Below the pieces are notes generated by a model, which worked only from the letters and a program-made list of their open reading frames with translations, was not told the DNA's origin and ran no database searches. A stretch of 64,000 nt of DNA from Cryphonectria parasitica EP155 (lineage: Eukaryota > Ascomycota > Sordariomycetes > Diaporthales > Cryphonectriaceae): positions 4,216,001 through 4,280,000 of the forward strand of contig NW_024468912.1 in NCBI RefSeq assembly GCF_011745365.1, given 5' to 3'. How positions within the stretch are numbered: position 1 is the stretch's first letter; each line of letters opens with the position of its first letter. The position numbers and the translations under genes were made by a program. Positions 46,501 to 57,100 of the stretch are shown here, one piece after another.

Positions 46501-47579
46501 GGCCGCTTCTTCCATCCGCGCAGGGCCATGGCCCACAGCTGGTCCGCCCCGTTCCTGGACACCTTGTGGTTCTTGGCCAGGATTTCCAGGCCGAGTTTGA
46601 CAAGCGCGTGGATCTCGAGGCGCAGCTTGTCATCTCTGTTCCTCTTCTTGCCCAGACGGTGCACGATAGGAAGGAGGATGTCCAGCTCGTCAATGCGTCC
46701 CCATCGCTTGTTGGTGATCTTCCCCTCGAGCCGCCCGCGCAGGGCTTCGATGGCGAATTCCTTGTCGATTTGAAGGAACGTTCTGTGCACCATATCATCC
46801 TCCTGGCGCGTAGCATCACCAAAGAGATGCGTGTGTGCACGGCGCCTGAACAAGGCCCCGTGGCGCCGTATCAGCTTCGGCATGTTGCGCCACCTGAAGA
46901 GCGGGTTGGACGGGTCGCGGGCGTCGACCACCTCCTCGACAAACTGAGGAGAGCATGCCGGCAGCATCTTGGCGTACAGCTGCTGCAGGGGCCGTCTGTC
47001 GCTACTTCGCACGTCCGGGGGGCAGGTGTAGACGCCAGGCAGGAGAGCCCGCAGGAGATCCTCGACGGCCTTCTCGCGGTCGCTGGACTTCAGACCGCGG
47101 CGGGTGTTGCTGATTGTCTTGCACAGTGCCTTGACCTCTGCGACAGAGCTCTGGGAGAAGATCTGGACGATGGTGTTTGTCTTCTCTAGTACTTTCCATA
47201 AGGACTGGTTGTGCTTGCGGGGACGTTTTTTCAGTTCTTTGGTTGCTGCTGCGGACATGAAGGTGTTGGACTCGCATTTCAGGCTCATTATCAGGACGTT
47301 GGGATGTTGAGACCACGAGAGAAAGACTCTGTGACAGAAGTTAGTCGTTGTTTTGTGATCAGACCTATCCGCGAAGTGTATAAACAGATCAATTATAGTT
47401 TACCTGAAAACGACGGGTTGAATGATTTCTTTCTCGATGGCGTCCATGAGTGCCTCACCAATGACAACGTCATCGTGCCCCCTACCTACACGCAGTTCAT
47501 TCAGGTATCGAACGATTTCTTTGCCCTCGACAGCACCCTGGATACGGGATGTGTCGAGAGGAATCAAAGTGGCGGCCAT
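43566..47579 (-). CDS. 1312-residue protein of unknown function, probably all-helical
   Basis: I do not recognise the family. The model is complement(join(43566..47328, 47404..47579)). The first exon, start MAATLIPLDTSRIQGAVEG in a GGCCATGG-like context, was found by extending upstream: it ends VVF plus two bases, and the 75-nt intron (47329-47403, GTAAAC...CAG) joins it to VFLSWSQHPNVLIMSLKCES in frame. The body is long, Leu/Ala-rich and helical, with repeated patterns such as VEILVELLTIAQHRDVRLAALHSLLALLESLC that resemble HEAT/ARM solenoid repeats. No transmembrane segment, P-loop or protease motif is visible. A scaffold role is the natural inference, but nothing in the sequence names a partner. 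It could be a multi-intron gene with an even longer product; the long exon shows no break. Confidence 0.85.
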
Positions 47580-48426
47580 GGTAGCGAGCTGCGTACGCCT
47601 TGCTCTTCTTTACAAGTAGAGCAGATGGGTGTGAAGCAGCAAAAATCTTAGAATTGCAGGACTGCATATTGTGGAATGGAGGAACTCTTAAATGCAGAAG
47701 GAAATACATGGTTCCTCTCAAGCTCGTAGGCAGCGGCGCAGCAGCAAGTTATGAGGAGTCATACCGTGGTTGCCAAGGCCAATGAATATTACGTAATCTC
47801 ACGATGCACTACTCAAAGTAACCAATGAAAGTGTGGTGGACTTTAGCTAGGAAAAGAGGTCAATATTGGCCTCAAGGCATGAAATTGGCCTCACGACTTG
47901 CTACTATGCAAGTTAAAAAAAAATGTGAGGAAATGCTATTAGTGTGGCGCGTTGACTCATCTCTTAGTACTTCATAGGCTTCATCTCTTGTGCTGGAGTC
48001 TCTGAATGTGTGTAAAGTACTTAATGTTTAATTAATTACTTGCATCACAGTTGAAAACATGATTTCATCACGATTATAAGTTTAAGTTTCTCAAGATCAT
48101 TTCCCCAAAAAGCAAATAAGTCTATTTCCTGTCTAACCTGACTCCTGACCCAAATCTAGAGAGCTGCAAAAGATTACTCTTCGCAAGCCCAGTCTCGTAA
48201 TAAACATCGTCTTTATCCTGTATCTCGTGCCAGCATGAATAATCATAGCATTCGTCGGCTCATTATCCATTGCAAGTCTCCATCTCGATTCCCAGTTCTG
48301 ACTTAGGTGTGCCGTGCGTAGCTGATTCCCTATCTAGTAGGTACTAAGTAGGTATCCCTCAAAAGTCCAAAGTGAGTCAATGGCTCTCCTGCGAGGCATT
48401 GTTCACTGGTAGTAGCAAGAGTTCGC
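47580..48426. other. AT-richer intergenic, no gene seen
   Basis: From about 47760 the DNA becomes visibly richer in A and T than the flanking genes. Short open frames only. The pattern would fit old repeat-induced mutation or a gene-poor spacer; neither is shown. Confidence 0.4.
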
Positions 48427-49026
48427 CTAGCACTCGTAGCAGCGGCATGTGGGCTCGCAACCCTCAGCCTCCAGGTCGTAGAAGGGAGTAAGGCCAAAGA
48501 AGTTCTCCTCTCCATTCCTCTTGATGACTGGTTCCATGTTCAGCTCAATGAACATGGTAGTGCCGTATTTGATGGTCTCATTCATGCGCTGGACCCTGGC
48601 CGTCTTTGTAACAATGCAGCTGGCGCTGTCCGAAGGCGCGAGGGAGGCGTAGTCCGAGTTCTGGTACCACTCGTTGTCAGAGAGGCAAGTACTGCCCTTC
48701 TCGGACGGGAGATACATGTCCCGCGTGTTGGTCATGTCCCACAGCCCATCAGTCTCATTGTCAGCAGTGTTGTTGTTGAAGTACTGCTCAACACTGGCGG
48801 GGTGGTGGCCAGCAGCAGAGCGGACGAAGGTTGTATGATTCGTGCTCTGGGGCTGAGCGAGGGAGGACGAAAGCAGCTCGTTGCAGACATCTGTGAAGGT
48901 GATCTTGGGAAAGACAGCTCGGAGCTCCGTGTGCATCTCCTTCAGGGTCACACCGTCAGCTCGGAGCTTCTCGACCATCTTGCGCAAGGCGTACTTGGCG
49001 GCGGAAGTCATCTGCGTGTCGGCCAT
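48427..49026 (-). CDS. Small unrecognised protein with Cys-rich C-terminus
   Basis: This is a single exon of 199 residues starting MADTQMTSAAKYALRKMVEK; an in-frame ATG 24 nt upstream is possible. The N-terminal ~50 residues look like two or three amphipathic helices (ALRKMVEKLRADGVTLKEMH). The middle is Asn/Asp/Ser-rich. The last residues contain four Cys (EGCEPTCRCYEC), possibly a metal site. There is no signal peptide, so an intracellular protein is more likely than an effector. A TATATATA element at 49169-49176, about 145 nt upstream of the start, supports a real promoter. It is surrounded by AT-richer DNA and small orphan genes, consistent with a lineage-specific gene. No function is inferred. 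Confidence 0.6.
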   Translation of the reverse strand: MADTQMTSAAKYALRKMVEKLRADGVTLKEMHTELRAVFPKITFTDVCNELLSSSLAQPQSTNHTTFVRSAAGHHPASVEQYFNNNTADNETDGLWDMTNTRDMYLPSEKGSTCLSDNEWYQNSDYASLAPSDSASCIVTKTARVQRMNETIKYGTTMFIELNMEPVIKRNGEENFFGLTPFYDLEAEGCEPTCRCYEC

Positions 49027-49789
49027 GATGTGTGTGTAAATTGATTTCAAGCCTGGTGGCGACGAGGATGATGTTGGGGAGCTGCTGTTTGCTGTGAGAG
49101 ATGTCTGTGTATGAGAGTTGATTTATGTGTCAGATGTGTGGGATGGATTGACTGAGCGGAAAGTCTAGTATATATAGTTTTGCCAGTCCTGGTTGAGGCT
49201 GCGGTGTTGAACACTTATTTCAGTGATCAAGTTGACTGTTCATGTCCTTATCCATAATTCAGCCAGAAAAACACCTCAAGTGTCAAAATTCAAAGGCATT
49301 ATGATAACAGCGGGATAGAAATCTAATGGCTCAACAACAAAGAGTATTAACAGCTCAACTGTAGAAACAATACGCTTTTGAACCATGATACATGGTGTTA
49401 CATTGACCTTTCATTCTAAATACGAGGAATTTTGATCATGAATTATTACAACAGAGAAGCTTGTTTTGAAAGGGACAAGAAAGTCAGGATGAAAAGTAGA
49501 GTTGTTTTTTTATAATGAAGAGAACACTGAGGTTGTACTTGACCTTTTATGCTGGCAAAAGAATCCTCTAGACGGTAACACTGAGATGCATAGCATCTTG
49601 TATGGACGTACAATGATTATGGCTTTTCGTGAGCTATGCATAGAATCTGTGAGAATATGAAGAAAATTGGGATAGAAAGGCGTGTCAAACCTTCGCAAAT
49701 AATATTCTCAAGCATCAAACAACCCCTCTTGGTCCAATAGGGGTTCGAATTGAGAAGTAATATTTGAGACATGGCTTCCTGGCTCCTCG
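49027..49789. promoter_or_regulatory. Promoter of the 48.4 kb gene and AT-rich spacer
   Basis: The TATATATA box at 49169-49176 is the clearest core-promoter signal in the window. Beyond it lies AT-rich DNA without a supported gene, reaching the 3' end of the next minus-strand gene. Confidence 0.5.
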
Positions 49790-50718
49790 TTATCGGCGAC
49801 GATGTCTCCGGCTATGATGTGAGCGAGACGAAGAAGAACGATGATGATGGCTCTGTCCACCCGACGAAGAAGAGGAGGAAGCCTGGGCGGAGGAAGAAGA
49901 AGAAGAACCGGACCCAGGCGCAAGACTTTGCCGCCACGCGTCGTACTCCTGCTGCAGTCGATAGAACTCTGTCTGCGGTCCAGCATTCCTGGCCTCATCA
50001 CCCAGCCTCAAAGAGGCACGCGAAGAGCGCCCGCCGCCGTCGTGCTCCCTCTCCCACCTGTCGCGATCATCAATCTTCTCCTCAATAAAACTCTCCCACT
50101 TGGCAATGAACTCGAAAAAGTCCTCCCGGAGCCCAGACTCGGCCGTGTTATACGGGCCTTTCATGGTGGCCTTGTGGTAGTTGTCTTCGATCCAGTCCTT
50201 GTCGCGCTGCATGGCCATGATGTTGCTGCTGGTGAGGACGAAGCCGTAGCTCTCCTGCCACTCCTGGATGTTGCGCTTGAGGTCGAGAAGCATCACCCGC
50301 ACCGGGAGGAGCGTCTCGCTGCTGGTCCGCGCATCCGTCTCGCACGCGGGACAGAACCGGCCGAGGCCTCTGCTCGGAGAGGCCACCCATTTCCAGTCTT
50401 CCGTGGGCTCAGTGGTCGAGGAAGGCCTTGGGCATGTGGAGTGCCCGCCTGCCCAGCGTTGGGCTTCGCATCTCTCTATGACGATGTGTGCTTCCCATCC
50501 ACCGGGGAGAACCCACTGCCCATGCCTCTTCCTGTTGTCTGGATGTTTGCAAAGTGGATACGCTGGGTAACTTTTTTTGTTTTGTGTTATGGTCAGTTAA
50601 TTAGTAAGTGGATATTCCCAATCTTCATTTGCCCTTTTTTTCCCCCCTCGAAAAAAAAAGGTATCACGAGAAATTGCCCACATGGGATTGGGAAATTGGC
50701 GTACCGGTAATGACACAT
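49790..50718 (-). CDS. Unrecognised Cys/His-containing small protein with charged Ser/His tail
   Basis: The longest ATG-free reading starts with GTG at 50386, so I looked for an upstream extension. The frame stays open to an acceptor CCCAG at 50563-50565, and a short ATG exon (50718-50682, MCHYRYANFPIP plus one base) with a GTGGGC donor fits its phase; the 119-nt intron has CTAAT and CTGAC branch candidates. The model complement(join(49790..50562, 50682..50718)) gives 269 residues. Features are Cys/His pairs (PLCKHPDNRKRHGQW, IERCEAQRW, STCPRP, RFCPACETDA), suggesting zinc binding, then a helical block (MLLDLKRNIQEWQESYGF, FFEFIAKWESFIEEKIDDRD), and a Ser/His/Arg tail. The gene body is likely real; exon 1 is a hypothesis. 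The family is unknown to me. Confidence 0.55.
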
Positions 50719-52106
50719 GTCGATAAGGAAAGACAATTCGATAGTCAACCTCGAGTAGCAAATATTATTGTTTCGTGAGCTGCACGTCAACTGGTCTGAA
50801 TGATGGCGCATGTGGCGTCCAGGAATAAGGAAATCTGCAGGGACACGAAAGCCCACAAGATGTCCGTTTTGTCTACAAGTAGAACGCAACATGATGGTTC
50901 ACTGCAGGAGGACAATCTTGTCTGCCGGTGTGGTACAAAGGCCCAGGTTGCCGCAGGCCTCAAAGTGACTTTACTGGTCACCACATGATTGCGAAGGGGT
51001 GATGCAGACCCTGAAAAGGTGACTCGACAGACTACAGTCTTCAAGGGCTAGGAGATGGCTCTCAAACGAAGCTTTTAACGGACAAGAAGACTTTGTGAAT
51101 GTGAGGCCTCGCTCGAGTGATGTTAGGAAAAGGGGGAAAGGGTTCACAAAACATAGCATGGACCAAGGTGATACAGAAACCTGGATTTGATTGGGATAAT
51201 TGCTGGTATTAATTTGAGTCGTGGGCTCTATTTATAGGTTAAAATAGTATGCACCTCGTATAACCACACAAGCATTAATTATAGACAAGTCCGTATTGTT
51301 ATTTGATACGTGCTTCGCGTGAGTCGAGTGAGTAAGCAGGAGCGACTGAAATCGCCAGGAGCTAGGCTTAGCACAGCTAATTCAACTGCGTGCATGAAGA
51401 TGACTGCAGAGTCAGTGCAGAATCCAGTGGTTGCTGTAATCTGATTCAGTGTTTTCAACTTAGGTTCTGACTTTTACAGACAGACACGAGAGATGATAGT
51501 ATATGTGTTATAATTGCCACATGACTCGAGGGAATTTTCACTGCTTCAGTCCTTTTGGAAAAGACAATACACGTAATCTCCCAGAATGTTCTCTTTCTCG
51601 AGAATTATGTCTCATTTTGTTTCCAAAATACAAGTGGCTCTAGTATTCTCGTATTATCCTTCAACGAATCACCGTGATATGCGTAGTGTAGCGATACAAG
51701 TAGATGGAATGCCTCCTTGACAAATGAGATTGCTGCTAGTCATAATCTACAATCTTATCATATATAAGCTAATTCATAGGAAGGCACTCTTTTTAAGTAT
51801 ACAGAACACAAATCAGTATTCTGACTGAAAAGTATGGAAAAGTGACAATGCAAAAGGGAAGAAAGCAAAGCTGGGGCAGGGACAGGGACAGGGACAGGTC
51901 CATTATATACTTGTACACATCCAGATCAAGCAGCAATTTTTCTCTCCATCACAACCGCCCTCAACCGACTCACCTTTCTTTTTCTTCTCCTGTCTTTTTG
52001 AAAAAAAAAAAAAAAAAAAAAAGAAAGAAAAGCCTTTAGCATAATCACTGGGAATACTTCTACTCACCAAGCACTTACTTGGGCAACAGCGCCCTCCCCC
52101 CTTCTC
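50719..52106. other. AT-rich spacer, no gene seen
   Basis: The stretch 51180-51840 is notably AT-rich with only short frames, then a run of about 23 A near 51999-52022. It holds no gene that I can support and no recognisable transposon remnant. Confidence 0.45.
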
Positions 52107-52376
52107 TCAGGCCCACCCCTCCTCCATCTCAACAGCAAGCCTGCCAAACTCCCGACAAAGCGCCTCCATAGCACTACTACCATACCCACCCCCGCGAGGC
52201 GCAGGACGCGGCGTCCATTGGCGGACACGCAGGCTCTGCGTCCGCTTGTCCGCCTCTTGGACGGTGGCGGCGTGGTCGGAGAGCTCCCAGCGGTAGCCGC
52301 CGGTCAGGGGGTAGGGCTCGACGTGGGGCTGCTGCTTCTCGTGACGGTTGGGGTGGGACGTGTTAATGGTGGACAT
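52107..52376 (-). CDS. Small 89-residue hypothetical protein
   Basis: The frame starts MSTINTSHPNRHEKQQPHVE and ends MEALCREFGRLAVEMEEGWA. The composition is that of a soluble protein: polar N-terminus, a block GGYRWELSDHAATVQEAD, a basic stretch RVRQWTPRPAPRGGGYG, and an amphipathic C-terminal helix. In-frame sequence upstream of the chosen Met is open to 52586 but looks non-coding. No family is recognised. Coding is supported by the sharp GC rise over this interval compared with its AT-rich surroundings. Confidence 0.45.
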   Translation of the reverse strand: MSTINTSHPNRHEKQQPHVEPYPLTGGYRWELSDHAATVQEADKRTQSLRVRQWTPRPAPRGGGYGSSAMEALCREFGRLAVEMEEGWA

Positions 52377-52928
52377 TTTGAGGTTGCTGTGCTGGGGATA
52401 GCTATGTGTCTGTGTTTTCGACCAACCTTGGAAAGAAGAACTCGACTCCTGGAGTGTGAGACACTGGGGGAAAACAAAACAAAAAGAATACTCTCTTCGT
52501 GGCCAGGGAAATGGTTTCAGCCAACGCGGCGTCGGGATGGGGAAGATGCAAGACCGCGTCTTGAACAGAAAATTCAGCGTGTCCATGCCGCTTTTTGTAT
52601 TTGGATATCTTTTTGCTCATCCATTCCCAATCAACCCGTTTGTTCCCTTGAAACAGCTTTACAAAACGGAACAAGTGCGCCTTTTGACTTCCTCCTTGTA
52701 ACAAAGGCATGGTTCTCCATGCCGTGTTTTTTGAACGCCTCCCCTTTCGGTGTACAATGCATTTCCTTGTTGCCATTGTATTAGCGAGATCCAACCCAAT
52801 AAGGCAACAACAATGTCCTTTTTCAACAACTCTTGCGTGGGATGACGGGGTCTCTGGGTATACCGCCTGTTTCGGCCCCGATAAATGCTACATCATCCTG
52901 CGCATTGTCTTTCCAATCCTCTCCCCTT
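52377..52928. other. Spacer, no gene seen
   Basis: This is the leader of the 52.1 kb gene and 3' flank of the 52.9 kb gene. Nothing else is recognised. Confidence 0.4.
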
Positions 52929-53354
52929 TCATTCTCCCACCGGCACCTTCCCAGGCCTAGACATCAAGACCTCTCCATAACTCCTAGCCAGCTCCCCATG
53001 CCGAGTAGAAACCCACCAAGTAAACAACCCGGCCAAGACAAAAGCCCCGACCCAGACGATGACCAGCTTCTTGGACCGCCGAGGCGGCCGCGCATAGGGA
53101 CTCCAGAACCTGCCCATCGATATAATTGTGGATGATGATGAAGAGTGGGATGAGTTGAGATCCCTCCTTCTGCCGCCGCTGGCGCTGGCCCTGCTGCTGT
53201 CCTTCTTTTTCTTCTTGGGGGTGTAGCTGTTGTCGGGGTGGTGGTATACAGGACCTGGTAGGATGCCGTTGTCGTTGCTGCTGCCTGGGGTTGTTCTTGT
53301 GCGCGTGTCTCTTATCAGGGAGAGGGGCAGCTTGGTGAGTTGTTGTGAGGGCAT
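52929..53354 (-). CDS. Small single-pass membrane protein, function unknown
   Basis: This is a 141-residue frame starting MPSQQLTKLPLSLIRDTR. A basic Ser-rich cytosolic-like N-terminal part (YTPKKKKKDSSRASASGGRRRDL) is followed by MGRFWSPYARPPRRSKK and one hydrophobic segment, LVIVWVGAFVLAGLFTWWV, at about residues 98-116, and a short polar tail. With positive residues before the helix, the N-terminus is expected on the cytosolic side. A shorter start at the internal MGRFWSPY (53119) would give a 63-residue protein. No family is recognised. Confidence 0.5.
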   Translation of the reverse strand: MPSQQLTKLPLSLIRDTRTRTTPGSSNDNGILPGPVYHHPDNSYTPKKKKKDSSRASASGGRRRDLNSSHSSSSSTIISMGRFWSPYARPPRRSKKLVIVWVGAFVLAGLFTWWVSTRHGELARSYGEVLMSRPGKVPVGE

Positions 53355-54136
53355 GAGCCTTTTGTCTTTCGGTGTGCCTCTGTGTGTGTATGTGTAGTTG
53401 TCGTATGGTTTGTGTCTGTCTGGCTTGTGGTTCTGGGCCGGGATCGTGTAATCTCGATCTCTCTCACTTTCTCGTCTCGTCGGTAAGGAGTGGATCTGGG
53501 TTCGATATGGAAGGAATCGGCTTGCAATTAATTGAGGTTATGCTTTTTGGTCGTGATAATGGCTCTCTTTCGGATGGGGATCGGGTCGGGTTGGTAGTGT
53601 GGGAGGGAGAGTGTGTGATATTTTGGTTGCTTGTTGGGAAGTTCAGCCTGGGAAAATCTGGGGAAGGGATGGATTGTACAGTGCTATGGTATATGACGAC
53701 GGCCCCTGTAGGTGGGTCTGACTGTCTATTCTTGGGGTACCATGGTAGGGCCCCACGGCCCATCCCTAGGGCCTCATTCCGTTGGTTCAGTGGTTTCATA
53801 GGGGATGCCAGTAGTCTTGTGAGCAAGTCTCAACAGCAGTTTCAATTCTCAGATACAGTACAGTAATATACACCTAAGAAATTTTACTTTATAGTTTACT
53901 TCTAGTAAAGAATGGAATATAAGACTTATTCTTCATTATCAATGCTTCATATACAGAGTTGTATTACCTTGTCTCTTTCATCCTCCCAAGAAGATCCATT
54001 CCTCTTTTGCTTCGGGCCCCGTGTTCCTTTGCCAACAAAACTCCCATTCCCATGCCACAGAGCCAGAACCGAGACGTTTCCCATGTACAATCCGAGATAC
54101 CAGAGTACAGAAAGAGAAAAGACAGAAAGAGCACGC
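53355..54136. other. Spacer, no gene seen
   Basis: This is the leader of the membrane protein gene and 3' flank of the Mug190-like gene. The 164-codon plus-strand frame at 53372 has no supporting features. Confidence 0.4.
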
Positions 54137-57100
54137 TCACACCTCCGTCTCGACGTCTGGCTTTCGACCACTCAGGGACCCGACCTTGGTGAGCCTACGC
54201 ACGGCATACTTGGCCTCGTCCTTTGCAAATTGTACATTACGCATTGGTTTCCTGTCGAGCACTATATGTTAGTCCATCTACGTGTCCTCTCACGTTTTTT
54301 ATGGAGGGAGAAGTCGCTGTTTATTTTTCTTTTTTTTCTTTTTTTTTTTTTTTTGGAGGAAGAGGGGGGGTAGGGGCCAGACGTACCACTGCATCAATCC
54401 CCTGTGCTGGCGGTGCAGGTCCCGGCTCTTCTCCTGGTACTCCTTGTATTTCTTGACCGGGTTCTTGCTCGACTTGCCGCTGCCCGCGCTCTTGGTGGAT
54501 GACGGCGACAGCGGGCTTCCTGGGTAGCTGCCGGTGTCTGCCGACTGTCGCGGCGTATCCACACTTCCCCTGCCGTTGCTGGCGGTGGAGGCGTCCGTGA
54601 TGCCGAGGTCGACACCGCTAGTACTGGAGGAATCGTCGTCGTCACTGTTGTCCTCGTCCTCGTCCTCGTCATTTTCCTCCTCGCCGATGCCATTGGCAGC
54701 CCCCGAGGGGTTTTTACCAAACGTGCCGCTCCAGTCTGTGCCGTCCCTCGCCAGCCACTTCTCCTTGTCTTTCTCGTCCGCCTGGGCCAGGACGTCCCGG
54801 CCCTGCGTGAGACTGGCGTCGTGCAGCTTCTGGATGCTGGGTGGGACCTCTCCCACCACATGCTCCGCCCTCACGCCCTCGGCAAAACAGGCCTCCCACG
54901 ACTCGATCGTCTCCCGAGAGTCATTGTCGCTCACAAACTTGAGGTGATCGCGGTCCGTTCCTGGCTTGAACCGGCCGCGGAAGCGCAGACGGCCGACTTC
55001 CTCGATCTTGAGGTCAGGAACCTCGCGATAGTTGGCCTCCGTAATGTAGTTCTGGCTCAGCCGCATGCTGTTGTTACACCGCCAGATGGGAATGTCAAAG
55101 TCCTTGTCCTCCAAGTCGACGAGGTCCTGCAGCCAGACAGACGCATAGGCATCGGCATGTCGCCTGCCGCTGGGGTGGAACTCGAAGAAAATAGGAGACC
55201 GGTAGCGGTAGCGAACGGGGAGGCGGATGCGCCCGGTGATCGGGGCAGTTACGGTACCGTCGTCGTTCCTGGTACTTGTTGTGTCGGTGATGTCCCAGAC
55301 GAGGCTGCCGTCTTCCCCCTTGGAGCACTTGTCGCTCTTCACCGCCGCGGAACTGCCGCCCGTGCGGAGCTTCAGCTTGGTGCGTGAGGAGCCGCTGTAG
55401 TTGGTGGCCTGAATGGTATCCGAGACGAACTCGAACGTGCCGATCTCGCCAAAGCCGAGCTGCGACGGGGGCAGCCTGAGCTCGACGGAGCGGAACAGGA
55501 GGCTGACGCGCATACGCCCAAAGCCGATGCCACCGTCCAGGGGGTACCACCGTGTGCTTTGGCTGCTGTTCAGGAGCACGTCAGACAGCTTCAGCGGAAC
55601 AACCCCGATGATGGGATCATGCTGGCGGTTGCGCGAATCCCGAACCGTAACAGTGATGATACAGGACCGCCAGTCTCGGACGAAGCGCTCGGTACCAGCC
55701 TCAAAGATCGGTTTGGACGAGACGACCTTTGTCCGCGTCTTGTATGCCAGCTCGTCGTTGATGAGGATTGTGCAGTACGAGGACGGCAACTTCTTGCCCG
55801 TCTCCTCCTTGACCTCGCCGGCCTCGGGACGGGCTGGCTCGAACTCGCGGCCCTTTCTCTTCCCTTGCGAGCCCTTGATGTTAGCAAGCTCGAGGCTGAC
55901 GATCTGGTGGACGACAATGCTGACGATACCGCTGGGCCAGAGCGGGTCGGGTGGCGTGTGAACGACGGCGTCCTCCGCCGCTGTGTCGAGCGAGCCCACG
56001 TCCGTCTGCAGCTCCTTCTTGTCCTGCAGCTCCTTGGGCAGGTTCGGGTCCTTGCCGTCCGTCCGCAAGGCCTTCCGGAACTGGGTCCGGCCAAAGAACC
56101 CAACCTCCCAGTGCAGCTCACCAGGCATTGTGCTCTCTGCCTTGGTGCCTCGGAGGGTGGAGGTCTGCGGGAACATCTTGCCGGGGTGCTGGATCAGCTT
56201 TTGGATGCTGAGCTCCACCTTGCCGACCACATCGTCTGCGGACGACCGGTCGCTGTCCCAGAGTTCGAGAGACAGCTGCTCGTCCGCCTTGACGATGTCG
56301 GGTGTGACCAGCAGCCCGGCGCACTCTGAGAAGATGGGGTTGAGGTCGTCCTGGATCACACGGGTGCAGTACTGTGGTTTTCCAAACTTGGAGAACGCTA
56401 CGCAGATGTACGGATCAGAGCCGCCGCCGTCGCTACCTCTCCGATCCTGCTTGGATAGGCCGGTGGCCTTGTGAATCCGCACGAACAACACACCCAGGGC
56501 CTGGGTTTCCTTGGTGATGTCGTCGCCCTGGAGCATCTTGCCAATGTCGAGGGTCAGCGACTTGGGCGCCACATACATACCGGCTGCCGTGGCGATGGCC
56601 CAGTTCACAAAGTTGGAGATCAGCGGAAGGTTGAGGATGTTGGCGCCCTTCTCGATGAGTGGTATGCAGCTGGCATGGACCTTGGGCAGACCCATCAGCG
56701 TGAAGGAGAGTGTCTTGATAAAGGGCGGGTTGGGAGCCAGGGCGACACGGATGCGTGCCGTGCAGACCAGCCCGTTCAGCTCGACCCATATGGGGAAGGG
56801 AACGCCAAAGAGACCCTTCATGCCGAGGTAGAAAACCAGCTGCATCCCCATGTTCTTAGCCTTGGAGGAGACGTCATTGCCAGAGGGCAGAGAGTGATAG
56901 GCCACGGTGGCCTCAAGGTTGTAGAAGTCACCGCCCTCCTCGTCGGCAGCCAGCTCCTGGGGGTCTTTGTTCTTGGCCTGCTGTTTGCGGATCTCATCTT
57001 TCAGGTCCTGGACATGGCTGTCCGGAAGGGCGCGCAGGCTGAGGATCCGGAGAGGGTTGCTCCCCTGGGAAATGTCATTCACCTTGACGTTCTCGATGAC

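Noticed and set aside
49735..49756. GGGTTCGAATT, resembling a tRNA T-loop
   Set aside because: No cloverleaf could be built around it: the acceptor, D and anticodon arms are missing.
51180..51840. AT-rich stretch as a transposon relic
   Set aside because: No terminal repeats, target duplication or transposase fragments are visible; only the base composition is suggestive.
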